Shown piece by piece: positions 1 to 5,005 of a stretch of DNA of 5,005 nt (within the stretch, counting starts at the first letter, position 1; each line of letters starts with the position of its first letter). The translations under genes and the position numbers were made by a program. This DNA comes from Bacteroidales bacterium (GTDB taxonomy: Bacteria > Bacteroidota > Bacteroidia > Bacteroidales > UBA4181): contig JAISKR010000184.1 in assembly GCA_031260845.1 (NCBI GenBank), positions 1-5,005 on the forward strand, given 5' to 3'. The notes under the pieces were generated by a model that had not been told where the DNA came from, ran no database searches, and was given only the letters and a program-made list of their open reading frames with translations.

Positions 1-272
1 AAGAACTGTGGCAGGCGTTCGGACACAGCGAAAGCGTCACCACAGCCCCCTACCCTGTTGCTAACGAGCAGTATCTTGTCGAAAACACGTTTACCTATCC
101 GGTGTCGTTCAACGGCAAAACACGGTTTATGCTCGAACTGCCGCTTGATATGAACGTCAAAACCATCGAACAAACGGTGCTTGCCCATGAAACCGCCCAA
201 AAATGGACGGAAGGCAAGCCGCCGAAAAAGGTGATTATCGTGCCGAAAAAAATTATCAATGTGGTAGTGTAA
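1..272 (+). CDS. leuS: Leucyl-tRNA synthetase, C-terminal fragment (5' end outside window)
   Basis: The frame starting at base 3 is open to the TAA at 270-272 and gives the last 89 residues of a protein that begins outside the window. The product charges tRNA-Leu with leucine in the cytoplasm. The recognisable stretches are ELWQAFGHSESVTTAPYP (residues 1-18 of the fragment), the segment YLVENTFTYPVSFNGKTRF (24-42), LELPLD (44-49), and the terminal KKVIIVPKKIINVVV (75-89). This pattern is typical of the end of the anticodon-binding region and the small C-terminal domain of bacterial LeuRS, which usually ends in a V-P-x-K-[IL]-[IL]-N-[VIL]-V-V-like strand. The catalytic domain and the HIGH and KMSKS motifs lie outside the window and cannot be checked. 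The stop is followed after only 7 bases by the -7 element of the next gene, so that gene appears to have a separate promoter. No terminator hairpin is visible between them. Confidence 0.93.
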   Translation, partial: ELWQAFGHSESVTTAPYPVANEQYLVENTFTYPVSFNGKTRFMLELPLDMNVKTIEQTVLAHETAQKWTEGKPPKKVIIVPKKIINVVV

Positions 273-279
273 AAATATG

Positions 280-287
280 TATCTTTG
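280..287 (+). promoter_or_regulatory. Bacteroidota-type -7 promoter element for the tolC-like/queA pair
   Basis: TATCTTTG matches the Bacteroidota primary sigma factor -7 consensus TAnnTTTG exactly. It lies 18 nt upstream of the ATG at 306, the same spacing as seen for the nuclease promoter at 3733-3740. I see no convincing TTG about 19 nt upstream, so the -33 half is weak or absent. The element decides the gene start: a TTG at 285-287 that could open the same frame lies inside the -7 box and so cannot be in the transcript from this promoter. Confidence 0.6.
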
Positions 288-305
288 TCAAAATTTTTAT
301 CCGTG

Positions 306-1595
306 ATGAATACAGAACTTTCGGTATTGCCAAAAGCGAAATATCTTTTGAGTACGTTTTTTTTAACTTGCAGTTTTTCTGCTTTCAGTCAGCAGTTAGT
401 GCCGTTGACCTATCAGGACTACATGGACAAAGTGACAAAAGGCAATCTCGAATATGCCGCCGAGCAACTCAACGTGCAGGTTTCGGAAGCAGAAATCGTT
501 GCTGCCAAGGTGTTCAACGACCCTAACCTTGCGGCAACCTATTACTACAACGAAAACAACAGCCTGCAAATGGGCGAAGGCTTTGAGTTTGAGTTAAGCA
601 AAACCTTCTCTTTCGGCAAACGCAGCGCAGGAATCGCATTGGCAAACAACCAGAAGGAACTGACCGAAGCGGTGTTAGCCGATTATTTCCGCAATTTACG
701 GGCAGCCGCCACTGTTTCCTATTTGGAAGCATTGAAACAAGAGGAATTATATCGCGTAAAGCAGGAATCATACAATGATTTCAGGCAATTGGCTGTCAGC
801 GACAGTATTCGTTTCGTACTGGGCAAGATAAAGGAATTGGACGCCACGCAAAGCAAATTGGAAGCCGGCATCATGTACAACGAACTGTTGCAGGCAAAGG
901 TAGAACTGTACAACGCTTTCGCAGACCTCAATCTGCTGACCGGCTCGGCTGAAAACACCGCTCTGTATCAACCGAATGCGTCCATGAAACTCGAACCTCG
1001 GCTTTTTATCCTTTCCAGCCTTGTGTCCACGGCGGTAGATAACAGGACAGACGTCATCGTTGCCCGAAAAAACAGCCAATTGGCATCCGGCGAACTGTTA
1101 GTGACCCGTCGCGAAAGGAATACCGACATTGACGTATCGTTGGGATTGAGCAAAAACGCCCGTGTTTATAACGACGAAGCGCCGGCGCCGCCTTTCACAG
1201 GGATTTCTGCCGGTTTAAGCATCCCGCTCAAATTTTCCAATTTCAATAAAGGCGCCGTTAAAGCGGCTCAATTCCGCGAGCAACAAGCAGAAGTACAGTA
1301 TCAACAAGTGCAATTGCAGGTGCAGACGGAAGTGATGCAGGCTTACAGAAGTTATCTGTCGCTTGCAGAGCAGTTGAAACGTTTTGAAAACGATATGTTG
1401 GACAAAGCGAAAGAAGTGCTCGAAGGCAAGAGATACAGCCATCAGCGCGGCGAAGTGTCTTTGCTCGAAGTCTTGGACGCTCAGCGCACTTACAATGACG
1501 TCAAAGTGCAATATATTGAAACCCTGTTCAATTATTGTGTAGCCGTGGTGGAACTCGAAAAAAGCGCCGGAATATGGGACGTGAACTTGCAATAG
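306..1595 (+). CDS. TolC-family outer membrane efflux protein (CusC/CzcC-like)
   Basis: This is a 429-residue outer-membrane channel of the TolC/OEP family, which normally forms a trimeric tunnel for tripartite efflux or type I secretion. Residues 1-28 look like a signal peptide: a lysine-containing N-region, a hydrophobic core YLLSTFFLTCSFSAF, and likely cleavage before QQ at 29-30. There is no good lipobox. Two OEP repeats follow, about 35-215 and 235-425, each long helical and rich in Q, E, A and L. Each has a strand-like segment for the membrane barrel (FEFELSKTFSFGKR at 93-106 and GISAGLSIPLKFS at 299-311). The C-terminal GEVSLLEVLDAQRTYNDVKVQY (about 382-403) is a family hallmark. ATG 306 is preferred over TTG 285, which overlaps the promoter. 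The substrate is unknown, because no membrane-fusion or inner-membrane pump gene adjoins it in the window. Its end overlaps queA by 22 nt. Confidence 0.9.
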   Translation: MNTELSVLPKAKYLLSTFFLTCSFSAFSQQLVPLTYQDYMDKVTKGNLEYAAEQLNVQVSEAEIVAAKVFNDPNLAATYYYNENNSLQMGEGFEFELSKTFSFGKRSAGIALANNQKELTEAVLADYFRNLRAAATVSYLEALKQEELYRVKQESYNDFRQLAVSDSIRFVLGKIKELDATQSKLEAGIMYNELLQAKVELYNAFADLNLLTGSAENTALYQPNASMKLEPRLFILSSLVSTAVDNRTDVIVARKNSQLASGELLVTRRERNTDIDVSLGLSKNARVYNDEAPAPPFTGISAGLSIPLKFSNFNKGAVKAAQFREQQAEVQYQQVQLQVQTEVMQAYRSYLSLAEQLKRFENDMLDKAKEVLEGKRYSHQRGEVSLLEVLDAQRTYNDVKVQYIETLFNYCVAVVELEKSAGIWDVNLQ

Positions 1596-2779
1596 CGGAT
1601 TTCAATTACCATCTTCCCGAACATCGCATTGCCAAATATCCTTTGGCGGAACGCGACCAATCAAAACTTTTGGTGTATAAAAATGGCGCCATCAGCAATG
1701 ACAGTTTTGAGAATTTGCCGGACTATATCAGCAAAGATGATTTGATGGTTTTCAACAATACCCGTGTCATCAGAGCGCGTGTGGAGATGGAAAAAGAGAC
1801 GGGCGCAAGGATTGAAATTTTCTGCCTCGAACCGCACAAACCTGTCGAATACCAATTGTCTTTTTCTCAAACCGAAAGTTGTCAATGGAAATGCCTGATA
1901 GGCAATCAAAAAAAATGGAAAGCAGGAGTTTTGCACAAGGAAATTACGGTTGACGGAAAACAAATTGCGTTTTCTGCTGAAAAACTCAATGCGACAGACA
2001 ATTATGCAGTGATACGTTTTGGTTGGACCGGCGGTTTGGATTTCGGCAGTGTGTTGGACAGTTTTGGTCAGACCCCTATCCCACCTTACCTGAATCGCAA
2101 AGCCGAAGCCATTGACGAGATACGCTACCAGACTGTCTATTCAAAGCACAAAGGCTCGGTTGCCGCACCAACCGCAGGTTTGCACTTTTCTAAACGGGTG
2201 TTGGAACGGCTAACGGAAAAAGGCGTCTGCATGGAGGAAGTCACCCTGCACGTGGGAGCCGGCACTTTCCGCCCTGTACAGCATCACGATGCCCTGCAAC
2301 ATGAAATGCACGTCGAATTTTTCAGCGTCCATATCGACCTGTTGCGGAAAATCCTTGCCAACACCGGACGCCTGACTGCCGTGGGCACTACTTCCATGCG
2401 GGCGCTGGAAAGCGTTTATTGGTTGGCGGTAAAACAGATGCAACAGGCATACGACCTTCGTCATTCGGAATTGAAACAATGGGAAGCCTGTCAGTTGCCG
2501 CAGGACATCCCTCTTCAAGAAGCGATTTCCCTGCTGATAGCGAAAATGGAAGCAGCCGGACTGCAATGTTTGCAGGCGTCCACGCAAATCATGATTGTGC
2601 CATCCTACACCTTTCGCGTTTGCCGGCGACTCATCACCAATTTCCACCAGCCACAAAGCACCTTGCTGTTATTGGTAGGCGCTTTTGTGGGTGATAAGTG
2701 GAAAGACATATATAATTATGCCTTTGAAAACGGTTTTCGTTTCCTCAGTTACGGCGACAGTTCGCTGTTGGAAAATTAA
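1574..2779 (+). CDS. queA: QueA-like S-adenosylmethionine:tRNA ribosyltransferase-isomerase, long form
   Basis: QueA transfers and isomerises the ribose of S-adenosylmethionine onto 7-deazaguanine-modified tRNA to make epoxyqueuosine, the penultimate step of queuosine synthesis. The 401-residue product shows the family motifs in order: FNNTRVIRARV (60-70), PPYLNR (170-175), DEIRYQTVYS (181-190), GSVAAPTAGLHF (194-205), LHVGAGTFRPV (225-235), HEMHVE (243-248), AVGTTSMRALES (269-280), LITNFHQPQSTLLLLVGAF (353-371) and FRFLSYGDSSLL (388-399). Canonical QueA is about 350 residues. The extra length lies mainly at about 283-335, between the GTTSMR and NFHQP motifs, with some more around 85-135. This looks like a longer QueA-like branch I associate with Bacteroidota, which may sit beside a canonical QueA in the same genome; that is from memory. 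ATG 1574 is chosen because homology begins at ADFNYHLPEHRIAKYPL. An earlier in-frame ATG at 1535 lies deep inside the upstream gene. Expression is probably coupled to that gene. Confidence 0.9.
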   Translation: MGRELAIADFNYHLPEHRIAKYPLAERDQSKLLVYKNGAISNDSFENLPDYISKDDLMVFNNTRVIRARVEMEKETGARIEIFCLEPHKPVEYQLSFSQTESCQWKCLIGNQKKWKAGVLHKEITVDGKQIAFSAEKLNATDNYAVIRFGWTGGLDFGSVLDSFGQTPIPPYLNRKAEAIDEIRYQTVYSKHKGSVAAPTAGLHFSKRVLERLTEKGVCMEEVTLHVGAGTFRPVQHHDALQHEMHVEFFSVHIDLLRKILANTGRLTAVGTTSMRALESVYWLAVKQMQQAYDLRHSELKQWEACQLPQDIPLQEAISLLIAKMEAAGLQCLQASTQIMIVPSYTFRVCRRLITNFHQPQSTLLLLVGAFVGDKWKDIYNYAFENGFRFLSYGDSSLLEN

Positions 2780-2830
2780 CCGCCACGCCAATGAACACAA
2801 TCTGACTATTTACCGACACATTGACGGTGG
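2780..2830. terminator. Imperfect hairpin between convergent genes, possible bidirectional terminator
   Basis: Bases 2783-2793 can pair with 2819-2830: five pairs (CCAAT-type arm end), one C/A mismatch, two pairs, a bulged G, then three more pairs, closing a loop of about 25 nt. It fills most of the 62-bp gap between the convergent queA-like gene and the nuclease gene, where a terminator is expected. No strong T tract follows on either strand, so the assignment rests on position and an imperfect stem only. Confidence 0.25.
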
Positions 2831-2841
2831 ATAGGCATTGT

Positions 2842-3714
2842 TTACTGCAAATTTTTCAACATATCTTGAATTTGAGCAGTTGTCAGTTCAGTCAGTTCTA
2901 CTATCTCTGCCACAGGTGTTTTCCGTTTAAGTAACTTAACGGCAAATTGTATCCGTTCTTCATCCCGAGTTTCCCTTTTGGCATACGAAACAATGTCCCG
3001 CACACCGTAATCCCTTTTGAGGGTTCTTGTATATGTTTCCATTTCCGTTGGTGTTAAATTTCTTACTTGTGCTACTTCTAAAAATCGTTTGAAAATATTG
3101 CCTTCTATGTAAGGCGGACTTTCCAATGTCGAAAGGTGTTTCAGCAGGTATAACCATTTATCTGTATTGGTTTGTAACTCATTCGCTTGTTTTGTAAATT
3201 TTGGTAACTCAATAAAAATAAGGTTCAACTTGTCTGAGAATTGTTTTCCTCCATGTTCGCGATACAGATATACTTGTTCTATTACGGTATTTTTGACAGA
3301 TTCTTCCTTGAATGTAATAAAATCAAGTATTGCCACAACGTAAACTGCTTTCAGTTCGTAGTTCCAATACTTTTTACGCGGCGCCTGCTTACGAATAGCA
3401 TGAGATGCGTAAAATAGCGCCCTGTCAGCAAAAAAAGTTTGCCGTCCAACCTGCATTTCCACAATAAAATACTCGCCACTTTCGGTGGTACAAAACAAAT
3501 CAAAAATAACTCTGCGGTATTCCGCACGGTCACCTAAGCCTTCAGTAGGCTGATATTGAATATCCTTAATATGTACACAGAGCAAGTCGTTGAGAAACGC
3601 TATCAACAATTCCTTGTTCAGAAATATTTTCTTAAAACCGAAATCCGTCAACGGGTCTAAATAAAACGATGGCAGGATTTCGTCTTCTGTTTTCACCATC
3701 TTTGCCTTTGCCAT
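2842..3714 (-). CDS. Rpn-family recombination-promoting nuclease / putative transposase (PD-(D/E)XK fold)
   Basis: This 290-residue protein looks like the Rpn/PDDEXK_2 family, often labelled 'Rpn family recombination-promoting nuclease/putative transposase'; characterised E. coli Rpn proteins are DNA endonucleases that promote RecA-independent recombination. Visible family marks are FYLDPLTDFGFKKIF near the N-terminus (17-31), the core strand VIFDLFC carrying D72, then FIVEMQV (83-89) carrying the E-x-Q of the active site (E86, Q88), and RALFYASH (98-105). The C-terminal tail is a charged helix followed by an HTH-like LLKRKTPVAEIVELTELTTAQIQDML (261-286), a common ending in these proteins. 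All expected catalytic residues are present, so it appears intact. It starts at ATG 3714, 18 nt after its own -7 box, and converges on queA. It stands alone, without terminal repeats or a cargo gene. It may act in genome rearrangement or defence, but the sequence does not show which. Confidence 0.87.
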   Translation of the reverse strand: MAKAKMVKTEDEILPSFYLDPLTDFGFKKIFLNKELLIAFLNDLLCVHIKDIQYQPTEGLGDRAEYRRVIFDLFCTTESGEYFIVEMQVGRQTFFADRALFYASHAIRKQAPRKKYWNYELKAVYVVAILDFITFKEESVKNTVIEQVYLYREHGGKQFSDKLNLIFIELPKFTKQANELQTNTDKWLYLLKHLSTLESPPYIEGNIFKRFLEVAQVRNLTPTEMETYTRTLKRDYGVRDIVSYAKRETRDEERIQFAVKLLKRKTPVAEIVELTELTTAQIQDMLKNLQ

Positions 3715-3732
3715 AACATATCAAATTCAATG

Positions 3733-3763
3733 CAAAGGTAAAATATTTTTCACATTATACAAT
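3733..3763 (-). promoter_or_regulatory. Promoter of the Rpn-family nuclease gene (-33 TTG, -7 TACCTTTG)
   Basis: Read on the - strand, TACCTTTG at 3740-3733 matches the Bacteroidota -7 consensus TAnnTTTG. A TTG at 3762-3760 (ATTG at 3763-3760) precedes it by exactly 19 nt (3741-3759), which is the consensus spacing. The -7 box lies 18 nt upstream of the ATG. This is the best-formed promoter in the window and shows the nuclease gene need not depend on read-through from the DUF1080 gene. Confidence 0.72.
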
Positions 3764-3795
3764 AAAAAAACATTGAGGTAGCGTCGTATATACCT
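3764..3795 (-). terminator. Possible weak terminator after the DUF1080 gene
   Basis: On the - strand, AGGTA (3795-3791) and TACCT (3780-3776) can form a 5-bp stem around a 10-nt loop. After five further bases comes a run of seven T (3770-3764). It lies 28 nt past the DUF1080 stop codon and ahead of the nuclease promoter. The stem is short and not G+C-rich, and the T tract is slightly displaced, so the call is tentative. Confidence 0.25.
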
Positions 3796-3822
3796 AAAAT
3801 GATTTTTGAAGCAATACCGTTT

Positions 3823-4494
3823 TTACAACTGTTTAATCTTGATATTTTTGAACCAAATCAAGGCTTGCCCGTGTTTTCCCTGAAAGCCGATATATCCTTT
3901 GGTAGGAATACCTGAAAAAGGTTTGGGCAACCATGACGGAATTGCCGAGCCATCAGGATTTACAGTGCCAGAAGTCCATTTGCTCATATCCATATCGGTT
4001 ATTTTCTTGCCGTTCAGTTCCACCTTGATGCTCTTACCTTTGGCGGTCACTTTCATGGTGTTCCATTCGCCCGGCTTTTTAACCAACTGATAAGCATTGG
4101 GGGCAAGGTGTCCGTAAACAGCACCGCAGGTACCCGTACTTGCCTTGGTTTCATGTTCAACGCAATAGACGTCAAAAATCTGAATTTCAACCGAATTGGG
4201 AATCCAGTCCTTTTTGTCGGTGGCATAAATAACTACGCCGCTATTCGTACATTTATCCGTCTTAAACTCAAGAGTAAGTTCAAAATTCTCGTACTCTTTG
4301 TTTGTCCAAAGAGCCTGATCGGCAGTGGCAGAAATGACGCCCGACTTGTCAACCGACCATACGGACGCATCGTAGTCGGCGTTGGATAAATTGGAAGTAA
4401 ACAAAGGCTGGGCGCCTTTCGCCTTTTTTGTTTGTCCCGTTAAAACAGCGCTAAAACAAGCGCAACACAATATTAATACAAAAAACTTTTTCAT
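3823..4494 (-). CDS. Secreted DUF1080 / 3-keto-disaccharide hydrolase family protein
   Basis: This 223-residue exported protein is made almost entirely of one DUF1080 domain (PF06439), a concanavalin-like beta-sandwich now linked to hydrolysis of 3-keto-glycosides and common in Bacteroidota and Planctomycetota. Residues 1-20 form a signal peptide (MKK, then a Cys-rich hydrophobic core) with likely cleavage between G20 and Q21. The cysteines at 10, 11 and 13 do not make a convincing lipobox. Domain hallmarks are YENFELTLEFKTD (68-80) with NSGVVIYATD (84-93), SVEIQIFDVY (101-110), GAVYGHLAPN (124-133), PGEWNTMKV (141-149) leading to VELNGKKITDMD (158-169), and the terminal KGYIGFQGKHGQALIWFKNIKIKQL region (199-223). 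No SusCD pair, sulfatase or 3-dehydrogenase gene is adjacent, so the natural substrate cannot be inferred. The start is ATG 4494, 36 nt after a -7 box. The family assignment is firm; the enzymatic role is inferred from the family. Confidence 0.92.
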   Translation of the reverse strand: MKKFFVLILCCACFSAVLTGQTKKAKGAQPLFTSNLSNADYDASVWSVDKSGVISATADQALWTNKEYENFELTLEFKTDKCTNSGVVIYATDKKDWIPNSVEIQIFDVYCVEHETKASTGTCGAVYGHLAPNAYQLVKKPGEWNTMKVTAKGKSIKVELNGKKITDMDMSKWTSGTVNPDGSAIPSWLPKPFSGIPTKGYIGFQGKHGQALIWFKNIKIKQL

Positions 4495-4530
4495 GATAAT
4501 GATTTTTATGATTACATTAATTTAATGCGA

Positions 4531-4538
4531 CAAAGGTA
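4531..4538 (-). promoter_or_regulatory. Bacteroidota-type -7 promoter element for the DUF1080 gene
   Basis: On the - strand 4538-4531 reads TACCTTTG, an exact match to TAnnTTTG and identical to the -7 box of the nuclease gene. At the 19-nt spacing the -33 position (4560-4558) reads ATG instead of TTG, so that half is imperfect. The 36-nt stretch to the start codon is A+T-rich with no Shine-Dalgarno sequence, which is usual in this phylum. Confidence 0.62.
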
Positions 4539-4586
4539 GAAAAAAAATCAATTGCTGCATAAAGAAAGATTTTTTATTTTATATCT

Positions 4587-4790
4587 ATGTCGAAAACTTC
4601 GTATTCAAAACCTTTTCGATCGTATCAGGTTCAGTTGCCGCTACTCAAATTGCACGACATGAAAACCGACCAAAACCTGCTACTTTTGCAAACCAACATG
4701 GACGCCGGACACGGCGACGCGTCGAGAAGATATGAATCATTCAAGGAAACAGCCCTCGAATATACTTTCCTTGTAAAAATTGAGAATTAA
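4587..4790 (+). pseudogene. Oligopeptidase B (protease II, S9 family) C-terminal remnant
   Basis: The 67-codon frame contains QVQLPLLKLHDMKTDQNLLLLQTNMDAGHGDASRRYESFKETALEYTFLV (residues 14-63). From about residue 23 this lines up, from memory, with the extreme C-terminus of oligopeptidase B, which normally runs like SQVQYWEPAKWVAKL-R-x-K-T-D, then LLL-x-T-x-M-x-[AS]GHGG-x-SGR and EYAFL. The His of the Ser-Asp-His triad is kept (H42), but the Ser and Asp lie in the missing part of a roughly 680-700-residue protein. About five residues seem deleted after QVQ, and GHGG-x-SGR has become GHGDASRR, both consistent with decay. The last residues KIEN are encoded largely by the left arm of the inverted repeat described separately. 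The first ~13 residues have no clear match. Without most of the hydrolase domain it cannot be an active peptidase, so I call it a gene remnant. The ATG may simply be fortuitous. Confidence 0.72.
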
Positions 4791-4831
4791 AAGGCTAAAA
4801 GGCGCTAGGGCAGATTCAAGACAAACGGCAA

Positions 4832-4849
4832 GTGTCCACGGTGTCCATA
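4832..4849 (+). repeat. Two tandem 9-bp units GTGTCCA(C/T)(G/A)
   Basis: GTGTCCACG (4832-4840) is followed directly by GTGTCCATA (4841-4849); seven of nine positions agree. It lies inside the 200-bp inverted-repeat-bounded region. It may be only a small slippage repeat. Confidence 0.5.
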
Positions 4850-4891
4850 GGGAAGATGTAGAGTCGATGCGGGGGTTTTGTCTTTTGTTTT

Positions 4892-4924
4892 GACACTGAC
4901 AGGTCGGGGCGACACTGTCAGGTC
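4892..4924. repeat. 14-bp direct repeat that also folds as a hairpin
   Basis: GACACTGACAGGTC (4892-4905) and GACACTGTCAGGTC (4911-4924) differ at one base and are separated by GGGGC, giving a 19-bp period. The single difference makes CTGACAG (4896-4902) the exact reverse complement of CTGTCAG (4915-4921). With GTC (4903-4905) pairing to GAC (4911-4913) and a bulged A at 4914, the region forms a 10-bp stem around a GGGGC loop. The combination of direct repeat and dyad symmetry could be a paired binding site or the core fold of a repeat element. No T tract follows, so it does not look like an intrinsic terminator. Confidence 0.55.
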
Positions 4925-4950
4925 TTTGCGGCAAAAATTGTCAATTGCGC

Positions 4951-4977
4951 TTAATTCTTAATTTTTAATTCTTAATT
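4951..4977 (+). repeat. A+T-rich repeat of TTAATTCTTA units
   Basis: TTAATTCTTA occurs at 4951-4960 and again within TTTTTAATTCTTAATT (4962-4977, the unit itself at 4966-4975), a period of 15 bp. The second copy forms the right arm of the inverted repeat that bounds the 200-bp region. Such runs are frequent between genes in Bacteroidota; no function can be assigned from sequence. Confidence 0.55.
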
Positions 4978-4988
4978 GAAAAAATGCT

Positions 4989-4996
4989 TATCTTTG
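4989..4996 (+). promoter_or_regulatory. Bacteroidota-type -7 promoter element for a gene beyond the right edge
   Basis: TATCTTTG matches TAnnTTTG and, with the following TC, is identical to the element ahead of the tolC-like gene at 280-289. Only 9 bases remain before the window ends and no start codon is visible in them. The expected -33 position (about 4966) falls in the right arm of the inverted repeat and has no clear TTG. Confidence 0.5.
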
Positions 4997-5005
4997 TCGC
5001 CTATT

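Larger units (their letters stand above)
4778..4977. repeat. 200-bp region bounded by 15-bp imperfect inverted repeats (MITE-like candidate)
   Basis: AATTGAGAATTAAAA at 4778-4792 and the reverse complement of 4963-4977 (AATTAAGAATTAAAA) match at 14 of 15 positions. The 200 bp they bound hold no credible gene. They do hold a 9-bp tandem repeat (4832-4849), a G run, and a hairpin with direct repeat (4892-4924). The interior is clearly richer in G+C than the A+T-rich ends. The left arm contains the stop codon of the peptidase remnant, and the right arm sits where the -33 region of the promoter at 4989 would be. No target-site duplication is obvious. The arms are low-complexity, and TTAATTCTTA motifs are common in intergenic DNA of this phylum, so chance or a simple repeat remains possible. 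Confidence 0.4.

Noticed and set aside
203..526. A 107-codon plus-strand reading frame spanning the leuS end and the start of the channel gene
   Set aside because: It is out of frame with two well-supported genes and crosses the promoter; its translation resembles nothing.
1535..1573. An upstream in-frame ATG that would lengthen the QueA-like protein by 13 residues
   Set aside because: The added residues (MCSRGGTRKKRRN) have no family similarity and would lie inside the coding end of the channel gene; homology starts just after ATG 1574.
2210..2656. A 148-codon minus-strand reading frame opposite the QueA-like gene
   Set aside because: The plus strand carries uninterrupted QueA motifs over the same bases; the antisense translation has no recognisable domain.
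4582..4589. TATCTATG just at the start of the peptidase remnant, as a divergent promoter
   Set aside because: It has one mismatch to TAnnTTTG, no TTG 19 nt upstream, and it overlaps the putative start codon, so it could not drive that reading frame.
4737..4934. A 65-codon minus-strand reading frame rich in Pro, Cys and Gln
   Set aside because: It overlaps the remnant's 3' end and covers the tandem and inverted repeats, has no recognisable domain and no promoter; it is best explained as a by-product of the repeat region.
1..5005. A multi-gene defence or novel accessory system
   Set aside because: The only candidate component is the single Rpn-family nuclease. Its neighbours are housekeeping genes, a secreted hydrolase-family protein and a remnant, so nothing supports a linked system.

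Overview
The window reads as chromosomal DNA from a Bacteroidota bacterium, most likely Bacteroidales-like. Three things point there: the leucyl-tRNA synthetase tail and the QueA-type protein resemble that phylum; a secreted DUF1080 protein is present; and the -7 promoter element TAnnTTTG sits just upstream of genes, without obvious Shine-Dalgarno sequences. No rRNA, tRNA, CRISPR array or complete insertion sequence is visible.

Left part, + strand. The window opens inside the last 89 codons of leuS (stop at 270-272). Next is a TolC-family outer-membrane efflux channel, best started at ATG 306. Its 3' end overlaps by 22 nt a QueA-like tRNA ribosyltransferase-isomerase, best started at ATG 1574. 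The last two are probably co-transcribed from a promoter at 280-287. They share no obvious pathway, and no RND pump or membrane-fusion gene lies beside the channel inside the window.

Middle, - strand. An Rpn/PD-(D/E)XK-type nuclease (2842-3714) converges on queA. Upstream of it lies a secreted DUF1080 (3-keto-disaccharide hydrolase family) protein (3823-4494). Each has its own TAnnTTTG promoter; the rpn promoter also has a well-spaced TTG at -33.

Right part, 4495-5005. No intact gene is seen. A 67-codon reading frame (4587-4790) is recognisable as the C-terminal end of oligopeptidase B (S9 family), cut off from the rest of the protein and probably a gene remnant. Its stop codon lies in the left arm of a near-perfect 15-bp inverted repeat whose other arm is at 4963-4977. 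The 200 bp thus bounded contain a hairpin, a 14-bp direct repeat and a 9-bp tandem repeat, so this is a candidate small non-autonomous repeat element. A TAnnTTTG promoter at 4989-4996 points to a gene beyond the window edge.

Overall this is mostly ordinary housekeeping and accessory chromosome. I see no convincing undescribed multi-gene system. The most interesting part is the remnant plus repeat at the right end.
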